Source of the DNA: AP-15 sp963747735 | GTDB taxonomy: Bacteria > Pseudomonadota > Alphaproteobacteria > ATCC43930 > CGMCC-115725 | NCBI GenBank assembly: GCA_963747735.1 | Contig: CAVVGE010000019.1 | Coordinates: 372,001-436,000 of the forward strand | Length of the DNA: 64,000 nucleotides | Reading direction: 5' to 3' | Shown: one piece after another, positions 9,208 to 17,088 of the stretch | Position numbering within the stretch: the stretch's first letter is position 1 | Layout of the letters: the number at the start of each line of letters is the position of its first letter | Translations under genes and position numbers: made by a program | The notes under the pieces: generated by a model | What the model was told of the DNA's origin: nothing | Database searches by the model: none | What the model saw: the letters and a program-made list of their open reading frames with translations, nothing else

Positions 9208-9526
9208 TCAGTTGCCGGCGACGTGGCTCGCGGGCTGCGCGCCGCGGCCTGCGCTCTGACGGCTCAGCTCGCGGTCGATCTCGTCGATCGTCCGGCCGCT
9301 GGTTTCGAAGCCGACGAACCAGAAGGCGACGGCGCCGAGCACATACCACGAGGCGAAGTACAAAAAGCCCGGGACGAGCGCGTCGAGCGTGGCCGCCGGC
9401 TTGACGAAGTTGTTCGAGCCGGCGATCAGCGCCAGCCCCAAAGGGCATGTCGCCCAGTGTCGCCGCCGCCGCGATCTTCCACTGGTTTATTGTCAGCTTT
9501 TGCTGGTTTTCCAGCTGCTCCAACAT
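9208..9526 (-). pseudogene. MFS transporter relic with internal deletion (middle tandem copy)
   Basis: This holds only the two ends of a third paralogue. Starting at 9526, MLEQLENQQKLTINQWKIA and AAATLGDM match the first 27 or so residues of the flanking copies. At about 9437-9445 the sequence jumps, with a one-base frame change, to GLALIAGSNNFVKPAATLDA and then WYVLGAVAFWFVGFETSGRT, which match the last 75 or so residues. About 370 codons, roughly 1.1 kb, are missing. A precise in-gene deletion is the simplest explanation, possibly by recombination between near-identical neighbours. No functional carrier can be made. Confidence 0.9.
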
Positions 9527-9740
9527 CGCTACCTCCCCAAACCACCGCCGGCAGGCGGCAAGGCGCCATTCCCTCTCGTTAGGCGAGAGTGTTTCTTGCG
9601 CGGCGCCGGCGCGTCTTACGCACGCCTCAGCGCTCGCCGGCCGCAAGCCTGCGCTTGCTATGGCAGGATAACGGCGCCCGAATGCATTGGCAAACGCCGC
9701 CGCCCGGCCGACCGGCTCGGGCGGATGTGCTGCGGCGGGT

Positions 9741-11153
9741 TCAGTCGGCGGCGCGGTTTGCTGCGGCGCGTGCCGGTTCGCCCGATGGCCGGGTCAGCGC
9801 GCTGTCGATCTCGTCGAGCGTGCGGCCACGGGTTTCCATGCCGATCAGCCAGAACGCCGCCGCGCCCAGGATGTACCAGACGGCGAAATAGTTGAAGCCG
9901 GGGACGAGCGCGCCGAGCGTCGCCTCCGGCTTGACGAAATTGGACGAGCCGGCGATCAGCGCCAAGCCGGCCGGGCCGATAAACTTGCCCAGATTGCCCA
10001 CGCCGTAAACAAACCCCATGCCGCTGCCGCGCAGGCTGGCCGGCCACATCTCGCCCATATAGGGGCCGACGATCGAGTAGTTGCCGCTGCCAAAGAAATT
10101 CTGCAGCAGGATCATCAGGAAGAACACCGACACGCCGCCGATAAAGAAGCTGTGCAGATAGCCCGCGAGCGACATGAACAACGCCGCGATCAGGCAGGCG
10201 AAGATGCCCGAGGCGCGGCGCCCCCAGGCGTCCGAGATCCACGAGCAGAAAAAGCGGCCGAGAATCGCCGAGATGCTGAGCCAGACCACGAGCTTCGAGG
10301 CCTCGGGCGGGCTGATTTTGAGCACCATGACAAAGAGCGTCACCTGCCACAGCGCCAGCCCGACCCCGCCGGTCTGGGTCAAGCCGGTCAGGCATCCGGC
10401 GACGATGCTGCGCGGATATTTGAAAATATCGAGCCAGCGCGTCTTCTCGACCGGCGGCAGCGTCGCCGGCAAGGTGATCTTCGCCGGGTCCATCTGCAAT
10501 GCCCAGGCAAGCGCCCGGCGCGCCTCCTCGACCCGACCCTGGCGCAGCAGCCAGTGCGGCGATTCGGGGACGAAAGCACGAATGTAAAGGCACAAGAGCG
10601 CCGGCAGGAGCCCGATCGCAACCATGCCGCGCCAGCCGATATAGGGCGTGGCAAACGCCCCGAGCAATCCGGCGAGCAAGGCGCCGGCGGGCAGCATCGT
10701 CGTGGTCAGCCCGGTGAACCAGCCGCGCTTGTGGGCGGGCGAGAATTCCTGCATCAGCGTGATGTCGACCGAATAGAGGCCGGTCACCGCAAAGCCGACA
10801 AAGAAGCGGCAGACGACCAGATAAATCCAGCCCCCTTCCGGGGTCAGCGCCATCGCGCCGGTGGCGATCGACACGTTCAGCACGGCGGTGACGAGGGCGG
10901 CGCGCCGGCCGACCTTGTCCGCCATCCAGCCATAGAGCAGCGACCCGAACGGCGCGCTCACACCCGAGGCGAGCAGAATCGCGCCCGCTTCTCCATAGGT
11001 CAAATGCCAGTTTTTTACGACGAATGCCAGAACGAAGCTGATCAGATAGAAATCAAAAAAATCGAGCATATCGCCCAGCGTTGCCGCTCCGGCGATCTTC
11101 CACTGATTGAACGTCAGCTTCTTCTGCTGCTCCAACAGCTCGAGCATGCGCAC
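9741..11153 (-). CDS. MFS transporter, copy 3 of tandem family
   Basis: A 470-residue, 12-helix carrier, full-length and very similar to the copy at 7729-9135. Landmarks are WKIAGAATLGDMLDFFDFYL, the loop 2-3 motif GWMADKVGRRAALVTA, PESPHWLLRQGRVEEARRAL, and GSGNYSIVGPYMGEMWPASL. The C-terminus ends in a charged tail after GRTLDEIDSALTRPSG. It probably imports an organic acid with protons; the substrate is not readable. Nothing else in the cluster is catabolic, so the physiological pathway is unknown. Confidence 0.92.
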   Translation of the reverse strand: MRMLELLEQQKKLTFNQWKIAGAATLGDMLDFFDFYLISFVLAFVVKNWHLTYGEAGAILLASGVSAPFGSLLYGWMADKVGRRAALVTAVLNVSIATGAMALTPEGGWIYLVVCRFFVGFAVTGLYSVDITLMQEFSPAHKRGWFTGLTTTMLPAGALLAGLLGAFATPYIGWRGMVAIGLLPALLCLYIRAFVPESPHWLLRQGRVEEARRALAWALQMDPAKITLPATLPPVEKTRWLDIFKYPRSIVAGCLTGLTQTGGVGLALWQVTLFVMVLKISPPEASKLVVWLSISAILGRFFCSWISDAWGRRASGIFACLIAALFMSLAGYLHSFFIGGVSVFFLMILLQNFFGSGNYSIVGPYMGEMWPASLRGSGMGFVYGVGNLGKFIGPAGLALIAGSSNFVKPEATLGALVPGFNYFAVWYILGAAAFWLIGMETRGRTLDEIDSALTRPSGEPARAAANRAAD

Positions 11154-11355
11154 ACTCCCCCTTGGCCGGTCCCGCTCCGCCTTGGCCAGTCCGGACCGGC
11201 TACAGAACCTGTTTTGTGGTTTCGCGGATGCTCGATGCGCCCCGGGCCGACCGGCTTATGACGGCCGGCTTATGACGGCACGCTTACATGCGGCGCATGC
11301 ATAATAGCAAACCTCGTTTTTGCGTTGCAGGAATGCTCGGCGCTGCGGGCGCCGG

Positions 11356-11817
11356 TCAATAGCTGCCGGCGCTGCAATAGTGCCAGCTCGAACCGTCGAG
11401 GCCGTAGAGCAGCGCCAGCCGCTGATCGCCTTGATGGGCGAGGACCACCCGGAAGCGCTCGCCGGCGCACCCGGCGGCGGCCGCCGCCGGTTTTGGCAGC
11501 TGTTTCGCCGCGGCGCAGCTCGCCGCCCAATCGGGCAGCGCTGCGGGTGCCGCCGTGAGGCGCTTGCCGTCGGCGAGCACGAAATAGTCGGTGGGCTTGC
11601 CGTCCTTGACATCGGCGTGCAGCGCCAGCGTGCCGTAGCGCGACCGGTAGAAGCCGGCCTGCTGGTCGCCATCGGCGGCGCCCGAGGCTATGGCGCGAAA
11701 GGTCAGCGCGCTGCAGGGCGGCGGCCCTTTTTGCGTGGCGTGCTTGGATGCCCCAAAGGCCGCCGTGGCGCTCACGCCGAGAGCGATCCCTATCGCGATC
11801 ACAAAGATACTCTTCAC
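11356..11817 (-). CDS. Small exported hypothetical protein
   Basis: A 153-residue protein with a clear signal peptide (MKSIFVIAIGIALGVSATAA, cleavage near FGASK). The mature part has four well-spaced Cys residues (CSALTF, ASCAAAK, AGCAGERF, HYCSAGSY), compatible with two disulfides in the periplasm, and an alanine/proline stretch in the middle. No family was recognised. Its start lies 71 bp from the divergent DUF1194 gene. Confidence 0.7.
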   Translation of the reverse strand: MKSIFVIAIGIALGVSATAAFGASKHATQKGPPPCSALTFRAIASGAADGDQQAGFYRSRYGTLALHADVKDGKPTDYFVLADGKRLTAAPAALPDWAASCAAAKQLPKPAAAAAGCAGERFRVVLAHQGDQRLALLYGLDGSSWHYCSAGSY

Positions 11818-11888
11818 CGCGCCCTCCCCATACCGCGAGCCGGCACGCTTATAGCGTCCGAACAGGTCTCGCGGTAGGCTTCCCGCGC

Positions 11889-12581
11889 ATGCTCCGGGCG
11901 CTCTTGGGGATCGCGCTGCCGGTCGCGCTGTGCAGCACCCTGGTGCCGGCGCAGGCAGCGGGGCTGGCGCTCGTTCTCGCCATCGACGTCTCGGCGAGCG
12001 TCAGCGCCGACGCCTATTTTTTGCAGCATGACGGCATCGCCCGCGCCTTCGCCAACCCGCGGCTCATCGACGCGGCCGGCGCCGTCCCGGGCGGCATCGA
12101 GGTCTTGGTGCTCGAATGGTCGGACCCCGACAAAATCAGGGTGACGGTCGATTGGCAGGGGGTCGCCGACGCCGAGAGCGCACGCGCCTTTGCCGCGGCG
12201 GTGCGGGCGAGCGGGCGCAGCTCGCACGGGCTCACCGCGATCGGGCCGGCCTTGCTCGCAGCGGCCGAGCAGTTCGGCCGCCTGCCGGCGCCGGCCGCGC
12301 GGCGGGTCATCGACATCTCGGGCGACGGCATCGCCAATTTCGGGATGGCGCCGGCCCTCGCGCGCGACCGCGTCGCCGCCCTCGGGATCACGATCAACGG
12401 GCTCGCGATCCTGAGCGCGGAACCGTGGCTCGAAGACTATTACCGGCGCAACGTCATTGGCGGCGACGGCGCCTTTGTCGTCGCCGCCCGCGATTTCGAC
12501 AGCTTCGCCGAGGCGATATTGCGCAAGCTGGTGCAGGAGGTGGCCGGCCGGGTCCCGGCCGGCGTCGCTCAGATGCAATAG
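11889..12581 (+). CDS. DUF1194 (von Willebrand A-like) exported protein
   Basis: A 230-residue protein. I chose the ATG at 11889, which begins a signal peptide (MLRALLGIALPVALCSTLVP, then AQAAG); the frame is open further upstream without family sequence. The mature domain starts LALVLAIDVSASVSADAYFL, a MIDAS-like DxSxS site, followed by GGIEVLVLEWSD, a TAIGPALLAAAEQF helix and RRVIDISGDGIANFG. DUF1194 proteins are periplasmic VWA-like domains of unknown function. It is convergent with the decarboxylase gene, and the 3' ends overlap by 13 bp. Confidence 0.85.
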   Translation: MLRALLGIALPVALCSTLVPAQAAGLALVLAIDVSASVSADAYFLQHDGIARAFANPRLIDAAGAVPGGIEVLVLEWSDPDKIRVTVDWQGVADAESARAFAAAVRASGRSSHGLTAIGPALLAAAEQFGRLPAPAARRVIDISGDGIANFGMAPALARDRVAALGITINGLAILSAEPWLEDYYRRNVIGGDGAFVVAARDFDSFAEAILRKLVQEVAGRVPAGVAQMQ

Positions 12582-13711
12582 GTCCGGATCGGGGCAAAGC
12601 CGTTGAACCCGACCGAAGCATAGCTCGCGGTATAGGCGCCGGCCGACAGGATTTCGACCTTGTCGCCGACTGCGAGACCGAGCGGCAGCCGATACTCGGT
12701 CTTCTCATAGAGGATGTCGGCGCTGTCGCAGGTCGGGCCGGCGAGGATCACCGGGGCTTCCTCGCCGTCGCGGCCGGGGGTGACGATGCGGTATTTGATG
12801 CTCTCGTCCATCGTCTCGGCGAGCCCATTGAACTTGCCGACATCGAGATAGACCCAGCGCCGCGCGTCGCCGCAGCCCTTGTCGGCGATCAGCACGACCT
12901 CGCTCTGGATGACGCCGGCGTCGCCGACCAAGGAGCGGCCCGGCTCGATGACGATCTCCGGCAGCTTGTTGCCGAAATGCCGGGTGACCGCATCCATCAC
13001 CGCGCGGGCATACTGCTCGACCGCCGGCACCTCGGCGCGATACTGCGCCGGAAAGCCGCCGCCGATATTGATCATGCGCAGGTCGATATCAGCCTCGGCA
13101 AGCAGCGAAAACATGCGCGCGGCGGTGCCGACGGCACCATCCCATTGCCCGAGATCGGTCTGCTGCGAGCCGACATGGAACGACACCCCGCACGGGTCGA
13201 GGCCGAAATCGCGTGCCCGGCGCAGCAATGCGATCGCCATTTCGGGCATGCAGCCGAATTTGCGCGACAGCGGCCACTCGGCCCCTTCGCACGCGACCAG
13301 GATGCGGCAAAAAACGCCGGCGCCGGGAGCGGCGCGCGCCAATTTGCCGAGCTCGTCCTCGCTGTCGAAGGCATAGAGGCGCAGCCCGGCGCGATAGGCG
13401 AAATCGATGTCCTTTTCCTTTTTTATCGTGTTGCCGAACGACATCCGGCCGGCCTCGATCCCGTTCGCCAGGCACAGCTCGATCTCGCCGCGGCTCGCCA
13501 CGTCGAAATTGGCGCCTTTGCCGTCGAGCATCGCGACGATCTGCGGCGCCGGGTTGGCCTTGACCGCGTAAAAAATTCGGGCGAGCGGCAGGCTCCGCCG
13601 CAACCCGTCATAGGCAGCGGCGATCACGCCGAGATCGACGACGAGGCAAGGCGTCTCGGGCTGATGCTCGGCGAGAAAGCGCGCAATCCTCTCATTCATC
13701 AATCGGGTCAT
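12569..13711 (-). CDS. odc: Fold-III PLP-dependent ornithine (or lysine/ornithine) decarboxylase
   Basis: A 380-residue eukaryotic-type (alanine racemase fold) decarboxylase. The PLP lysine is K51 in FYAVKANP. Other landmarks are FDVASRGEIELCL, FHVGSQQTDLGQW (PLP stacking His), INIGGGFPAQY (phosphate-binding Gly-rich loop), IEPGRSLVGDAG, and near the C-terminus GPTCDSADILYE, whose Cys donates across the dimer interface in ornithine decarboxylases. It makes putrescine, and perhaps cadaverine, in the cytosol. The CDSAD motif favours ODC over diaminopimelate decarboxylase. It is preceded by a structured leader with a small ORF and hairpins, implying regulated expression. Confidence 0.93.
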   Translation of the reverse strand: MTRLMNERIARFLAEHQPETPCLVVDLGVIAAAYDGLRRSLPLARIFYAVKANPAPQIVAMLDGKGANFDVASRGEIELCLANGIEAGRMSFGNTIKKEKDIDFAYRAGLRLYAFDSEDELGKLARAAPGAGVFCRILVACEGAEWPLSRKFGCMPEMAIALLRRARDFGLDPCGVSFHVGSQQTDLGQWDGAVGTAARMFSLLAEADIDLRMINIGGGFPAQYRAEVPAVEQYARAVMDAVTRHFGNKLPEIVIEPGRSLVGDAGVIQSEVVLIADKGCGDARRWVYLDVGKFNGLAETMDESIKYRIVTPGRDGEEAPVILAGPTCDSADILYEKTEYRLPLGLAVGDKVEILSAGAYTASYASVGFNGFAPIRTYCI

Positions 13712-13762
13712 CCTTGCATCAAAGGGCTAAGCATCCGCGGCGGCGATCGGCGCGCGCGGCGT

Positions 13763-13782
13763 CGGCTCGGCGAAGCGAGCCG
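13763..13782 (-). terminator. Second hairpin of tandem terminator/attenuator before odc
   Basis: A perfect 7-bp GC-rich stem (CGGCTCG paired with CGAGCCG) with a 6-nt loop, directly after the first hairpin's short T-run and about 50 bp upstream of the odc start. It may stabilise termination or be an alternative fold. No long T-tract follows it. Confidence 0.5.
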
Positions 13783-13787
13783 AAAAT

Positions 13788-13814
13788 GCCGATCCGGAAG
13801 CGAACCGGATCGGC
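13788..13814 (-). terminator. Terminator-like hairpin between the leader ORF and odc
   Basis: A perfect 10-bp stem, GCCGATCCGG and CCGGATCGGC, with a 7-nt loop, followed on the transcribed strand by ATTTTC. It begins 11 nt after the stop codon of the 36-codon leader ORF and lies about 75 nt upstream of odc. That position fits an attenuator or intrinsic terminator that leader translation could control. The T-run is short, so termination efficiency is uncertain. Confidence 0.7.
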
Positions 13815-13825
13815 GTGACTTTTGC

Positions 13826-13936
13826 TTAGCTCAGACTGCTCGGATCGATGACCCGATTGCCCCGCCCGCGCAGACGCGTTCCCCGAAGGTTGGCGTCAGG
13901 ACAGGGCACCACATCCCTCAGCTGGAAAGCAACCAT
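13826..13936 (-). CDS. 36-residue leader ORF upstream of odc
   Basis: A small frame with an ATG at 13936 and a strong GAGGGAGGT ribosome-binding site 4 nt upstream. The peptide begins MVAFQLRDVVPCPD, has a basic centre rich in Arg and Gly (RLRGRGNR), and ends VIDPSSLS before TAA. A GNRA-capped hairpin sits just upstream of the ribosome-binding site, and the terminator-like hairpin sits 11 nt after the stop. This layout is expected for a regulatory leader peptide, by analogy with the ornithine-sensing SpeFL peptide ahead of enterobacterial speF, although the sequences are not alike. It could instead be a free small protein. Confidence 0.6.
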   Translation of the reverse strand: MVAFQLRDVVPCPDANLRGTRLRGRGNRVIDPSSLS

Positions 13937-14122
13937 CGCGACCTCCCTCTCGGGACCGGCCTTGCGGCCGGGCAACCAAAAAGGACGCGTTACGTCGTTG
14001 CATAACCACCATGGGCCATAGGCACGTGCGAGTGCGTCGAGGCCGCGATAGATAGGTCCAGCCGCCCGAAATGCAAGAGGAATTTCCGAAGCGCGGGACG
14101 CGCTGTCGAAACCTCCCCCGCC
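13937..14122 (-). promoter_or_regulatory. Structured 5' leader of the odc unit (speF-like RNA candidate)
   Basis: An intergenic region on the odc strand. Positions 13956-13971 form a perfect CCGGCC/GGCCGG stem with a GCAA (GNRA) loop, right before the leader ORF ribosome-binding site. Upstream is an unusual sequence including CCTATGGCCCATGGTGGTTA. Rfam describes a 'speF' cis-regulatory RNA upstream of ornithine decarboxylase genes in Alphaproteobacteria. Gene, clade and position fit, but I could not run a covariance model, so the identification is inferred. Confidence 0.5.
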
Positions 14123-14482
14123 TCACTTGTCGCGCGCACGCCGCCGCGGCATCGGCAGGACGTTCGAGCCCACCAAAAATGCCGCACGCCAGTCGCAGCG
14201 GGCCGATGCCGCCGCGGGCCAGGACGGCCGAGCCGCACCCGGCGCCGTGCCGAGGCGTTGGCCTTCAGCCTCGCCCGCGGTCCGGATTCGACCGGCCCGA
14301 TGCCGATGGCCATGCCCTCCGAGGCCCAGCAGCCGGATGATCAAGGTCAGCCGCGAGGTCCGCGCCGGACTGCGCTTGGCGAGAACCCGCTGCAGGTTCT
14401 CAAGCCGTAATCGTGCCGCCCGCGACCGCTGATCGAGCTCGGCCCTCGACGCCTGACGACGGCTCAGATCGTCTCCCGACAT
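14123..14482 (-). CDS. Small hypothetical protein, basic, helical N-terminus
   Basis: A possible 119-residue protein. The ATG at 14482 has a GGAGG site 5 nt upstream and begins MSGDDLSRRQASRAELDQRS, a charged helix continuing through RLRLENLQRVLAKRSPA to a short hydrophobic run LTLIIRLLGLGG. Beyond that, composition becomes Arg/Ala/Pro-rich and uninformative, and an alternative frame is also open, so the 3' half may be frameshifted or noncoding. It lies between the fusion gene and the odc leader, downstream of a CRP-like dyad. No family was recognised. Confidence 0.4.
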   Translation of the reverse strand: MSGDDLSRRQASRAELDQRSRAARLRLENLQRVLAKRSPARTSRLTLIIRLLGLGGHGHRHRAGRIRTAGEAEGQRLGTAPGAARPSWPAAASARCDWRAAFLVGSNVLPMPRRRARDK

Positions 14483-14541
14483 CGCACCCTCCGCTGTCTT
14501 TACAGACGAGGGGCGATTTAGGGCGCGCCGGGCCCGACTGC

Positions 14542-14557
14542 TGTGAGCCAGCTCACA
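14542..14557. promoter_or_regulatory. Perfect CRP/FNR-type dyad
   Basis: TGTGAGCCAGCTCACA is a perfect 7-2-7 inverted repeat and an exact match to the CRP consensus TGTGA-N6-TCACA. It lies 60 bp upstream of the small ORF at 14482 and 20 bp past the 3' end of the fusion gene, a place where an activator could act on a promoter for the small ORF and the odc leader. The binding protein is inferred. Confidence 0.55.
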
Positions 14558-14576
14558 CTCCAGCGAATTTTGCGGT

Positions 14577-16580
14577 TCACCCGCGCCGCGTCGCAGCACG
14601 CGGGGAGCGGCGCTCGGGGAGCGGGATGACGAGGCCGGGGCACTGGGCCGCGATGCGCTCCTGCGCGGCCTCGATGATCAGCCGCAGCAGGTCGCAATAG
14701 CGCAACCCGGCGATCTCAGCCATCAGGTTGAGCTTCCCGTCCCAGCACCAGCCGGGGTTCGGGTTGACTTCGAGAAGGCGAATTTCGCCGGCGGCATCAG
14801 CGCGGAAGTCGAAGCGAGCATAGTCGCGGCAGCCCAGCCGCTCGAATAAAATGTTGGCGTAATCGGCGAGCTGGCGCCGCGCGTCCTCGTCGAGGCGCGC
14901 CTCGCGATAGCGGATGTCGGTCCAATAGGGCGACTCCGGGATCCATTTCGATTCATACGGCAGTAGCCGCGGCAACAGCGGATCGAGCCCGGAATAATCG
15001 ACTTCGAGCGGCGGCAATACCCGATAGCCCTGACCAGGATTGCCGACGATGCCGATCGAATATTCGGGGCCGGTCAGAAATTCCTGGATCAATATCGGGC
15101 AGCCGGGCATCTGCTCGCGCACACGGCCGAGGCGATTGATTGCCTCCTCCCAGCTGTGCACGACAGCATCCCGCGTGATGCCGACCGACGAATCGCCGAA
15201 ATTGGGCTTGATCAGCGCCGGGAACACCGAAGGGATGGTGGCCGCGAGATCGTCGGAATTGAAATAGGTCTCGGCCGGGACCGGCACGTCGATCGCCTGC
15301 GCCACCCCACGAACCAGCGATTTGTTGTAGCACAGGCCGAGGCAGGCAGGCCCGGCGCCGCTATAGGGAATGTCGAGCATCTCCAAAACCGCCGGAACAT
15401 GCAATTCCATAAAGGCATCGTTGTTGAAGCCCTCGTCGCAGAAATTGAGGACAAAATGCGGGCGGCTGGCGCGCAATTCCGCATAAAGCGAGGCGTGATT
15501 GTCGAGATAGCGAAAACGGTAGCCCGGCAGCTGGTCCAGCGCCGCCTTGAGCCGGTCGATCGTGTCGATGTCCTCCTCGTTGCAGCGGCCGTTGCGTTTG
15601 ATCGGGTCGGGGAGGCGCGGATCACCGAGGATGACGGTGACGTCGGGGAACAAGGCGCCGCGGCGGCGCAGCCGACCGATGGCTCGCGGCGCTTCGCAGG
15701 TCACAAAGAGCCGGTGCGCCACCATGCCGAGATCCTGGTTGCGAGCCGATTCGGGCGCCAGCAGCGGGTGAAACCGGATATTGCCAAAACCGGCCCCATT
15801 CAACAGCGCTTCGAGCCGTTCCCGGGAATAGAGCCGCTCGGCATAGAATTGATCGGCAATCACCCCCCTCTCGGCATGAACGACGACCTCGCGGCTGATC
15901 AGCCGGTCACGATCGCCGGCGAGGTCGCGCTCGCGGCAGACAAAATGGTTCTGGTCGACCCATTCCCAGGAGCGTGGCTCGAAGTGCCGGCGCATCCAAT
16001 CGCCGTCCATCAAATCCATTGCCAGCATGCCGCCGGAAGCGAGCGCCCGCTTAACCGCTTCGAGCACCGCGAGGTCGTCCTCCGGCCGCTCGAAATAGCC
16101 GAACGAGTTGCCGAGGATGCAGGCGCAGTGAAACTCGCCGTCGCCGAGCCGGAACCGCCGGGCATCGCCTTCGTGAAACGAAACCGCCAGATTGCTCTGC
16201 TTGGCCCGCTTGCGCGCGAGGCGGATCAGATAGCGCGAGCGGTCGAGCCCGGTCACATGGCGGAAGCCGCGGGCAGCAAGCTCGAGCGAATGACGGCCCT
16301 GGCCGCAGCACAGATCGAGGAGCCGGTCGTTGCGCTCGATCCCGGCGCTGCGGATCAGCAAACCGACCTCGTCCGCCGTGTTACGGTCGTTCTCGATCAC
16401 ATCGCCATCGGTTTCAAGATAGAGCGAGTTGAACAGGGTGCGCCACCAATCGGACGGCAGGTGGCGTTCGAGGTCGGAGACCGGGCCCAAGGTTCGCGCG
16501 CCGACCCGCCGCCCCGGCTCGGCCCCGTCGCGCCCCAAGCCCGGGCAACCGGAATTGGCACCGTTGGTCTTCTTCCCCAT
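14577..16580 (-). CDS. Fusion of SAM methyltransferase and D-Ala-D-Ala-ligase-type ATP-grasp enzyme
   Basis: A 667-residue two-domain protein. Residues about 40-275 are a class I SAM methyltransferase (motif I LLDLCCGQGRHSLELAARGF at 87-106, acidic EGDARRF, CACILGNSFGYFE). Residues about 310-650 are an ATP-grasp domain of the D-alanine-D-alanine ligase type: IPYSGAGPACLGLCYNKSLV, FPALIKPNFGDSSVGITRDA, ILIQEFLTGPEYSIGIVGN, and the metal-binding LLEVNPNPGW. The ligase half should form an amide from an acyl-phosphate, and the other half should methylate the same or a related molecule. The product is unknown. The gene lies upstream of odc on the same strand, so a methylated or ligated amine conjugate is a possible, unproven product. 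Confidence 0.88.
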   Translation of the reverse strand: MGKKTNGANSGCPGLGRDGAEPGRRVGARTLGPVSDLERHLPSDWWRTLFNSLYLETDGDVIENDRNTADEVGLLIRSAGIERNDRLLDLCCGQGRHSLELAARGFRHVTGLDRSRYLIRLARKRAKQSNLAVSFHEGDARRFRLGDGEFHCACILGNSFGYFERPEDDLAVLEAVKRALASGGMLAMDLMDGDWMRRHFEPRSWEWVDQNHFVCRERDLAGDRDRLISREVVVHAERGVIADQFYAERLYSRERLEALLNGAGFGNIRFHPLLAPESARNQDLGMVAHRLFVTCEAPRAIGRLRRRGALFPDVTVILGDPRLPDPIKRNGRCNEEDIDTIDRLKAALDQLPGYRFRYLDNHASLYAELRASRPHFVLNFCDEGFNNDAFMELHVPAVLEMLDIPYSGAGPACLGLCYNKSLVRGVAQAIDVPVPAETYFNSDDLAATIPSVFPALIKPNFGDSSVGITRDAVVHSWEEAINRLGRVREQMPGCPILIQEFLTGPEYSIGIVGNPGQGYRVLPPLEVDYSGLDPLLPRLLPYESKWIPESPYWTDIRYREARLDEDARRQLADYANILFERLGCRDYARFDFRADAAGEIRLLEVNPNPGWCWDGKLNLMAEIAGLRYCDLLRLIIEAAQERIAAQCPGLVIPLPERRSPRAATRRG

Positions 16581-16759
16581 GACCGCCCCCCAACCGCTGC
16601 AACCATCGAGAATGCGGCTTTACGATCGGAAAAAACGCCGAGCGCCTGTCGCTCGCAGAGCGCAGGCAAATCGCTCTCTCGAAGCTCCGCATCGGCTAAC
16701 AGCGCTTGTCGGCGACAGTTCGAAACATTTACCGGAGTTTTCCAACCGGCATCGCCCGG

Positions 16760-17059
16760 TCAGCGGGGGGAGCGCAGCTCGATCGCGCCGCGCCGCGCGC
16801 CGGTCGCCAGATCGATGAACAAGAGCTCGCGGCTGCCGTCGGGCAGCACAACATCGAGGACCAGGCGATCGGCAGCGGCGGTCATCGCCTCGACCCTGGC
16901 ACCGCGCGGCAATTCGATCGTGCCGCCGGCAACCGGCCGGGGCTCGCCCGCGGGTCGGCCGCGCTGCGACAATCGCGACGCAATGACAGCGATGACGATC
17001 GCGAAACCGGCAACGAGCACGACGGCCATGACGATATTGAACACCTTCAGAGCGCGCAT
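16760..17059 (-). CDS. Small single-pass membrane protein, DUF6476-like
   Basis: A 99-residue protein. Residues about 5-28 are a transmembrane helix (VFNIVMAVVLVAGFAIVIAV), followed by an Arg/Pro-rich segment and a compact beta-rich tail (LPRGARVEAMTAAADRLVLD, SRELLFIDLATG). Its size, topology and position divergent from an RluD-type gene fit the DUF6476 proteins of Alphaproteobacteria; the family name is from memory. Function is unknown. Confidence 0.72.
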   Translation of the reverse strand: MRALKVFNIVMAVVLVAGFAIVIAVIASRLSQRGRPAGEPRPVAGGTIELPRGARVEAMTAAADRLVLDVVLPDGSRELLFIDLATGARRGAIELRSPR

Positions 17060-17088
17060 CCGACCACCCTTGCAGCGCCGCGCCGCTG

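Noticed and set aside
7630..11261. Long plus-strand frames opposite the MFS genes
   Set aside because: Charged, repetitive translations similar to each other only because the MFS genes opposite them are duplicates.
12116..14005. Open plus-strand frame of 629 codons opposite odc
   Set aside because: It is a shadow of odc and DUF1194: low-complexity Arg/Ala-rich sequence without family motifs, opposite well-conserved genes.
13896..14126. 76-codon minus-strand frame in the odc leader
   Set aside because: It overlaps the 36-codon ORF in another frame, lacks a ribosome-binding site, and its composition is not protein-like.
13826..16580. A ribosomal peptide natural-product cluster (36-codon ORF as precursor of the ATP-grasp enzyme)
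   Set aside because: The small ORF lies in the odc leader with terminator hairpins, no protease or transporter is present, and the ligase is of the D-Ala-D-Ala type. Leader regulation is the simpler reading, though a peptide product is not excluded.
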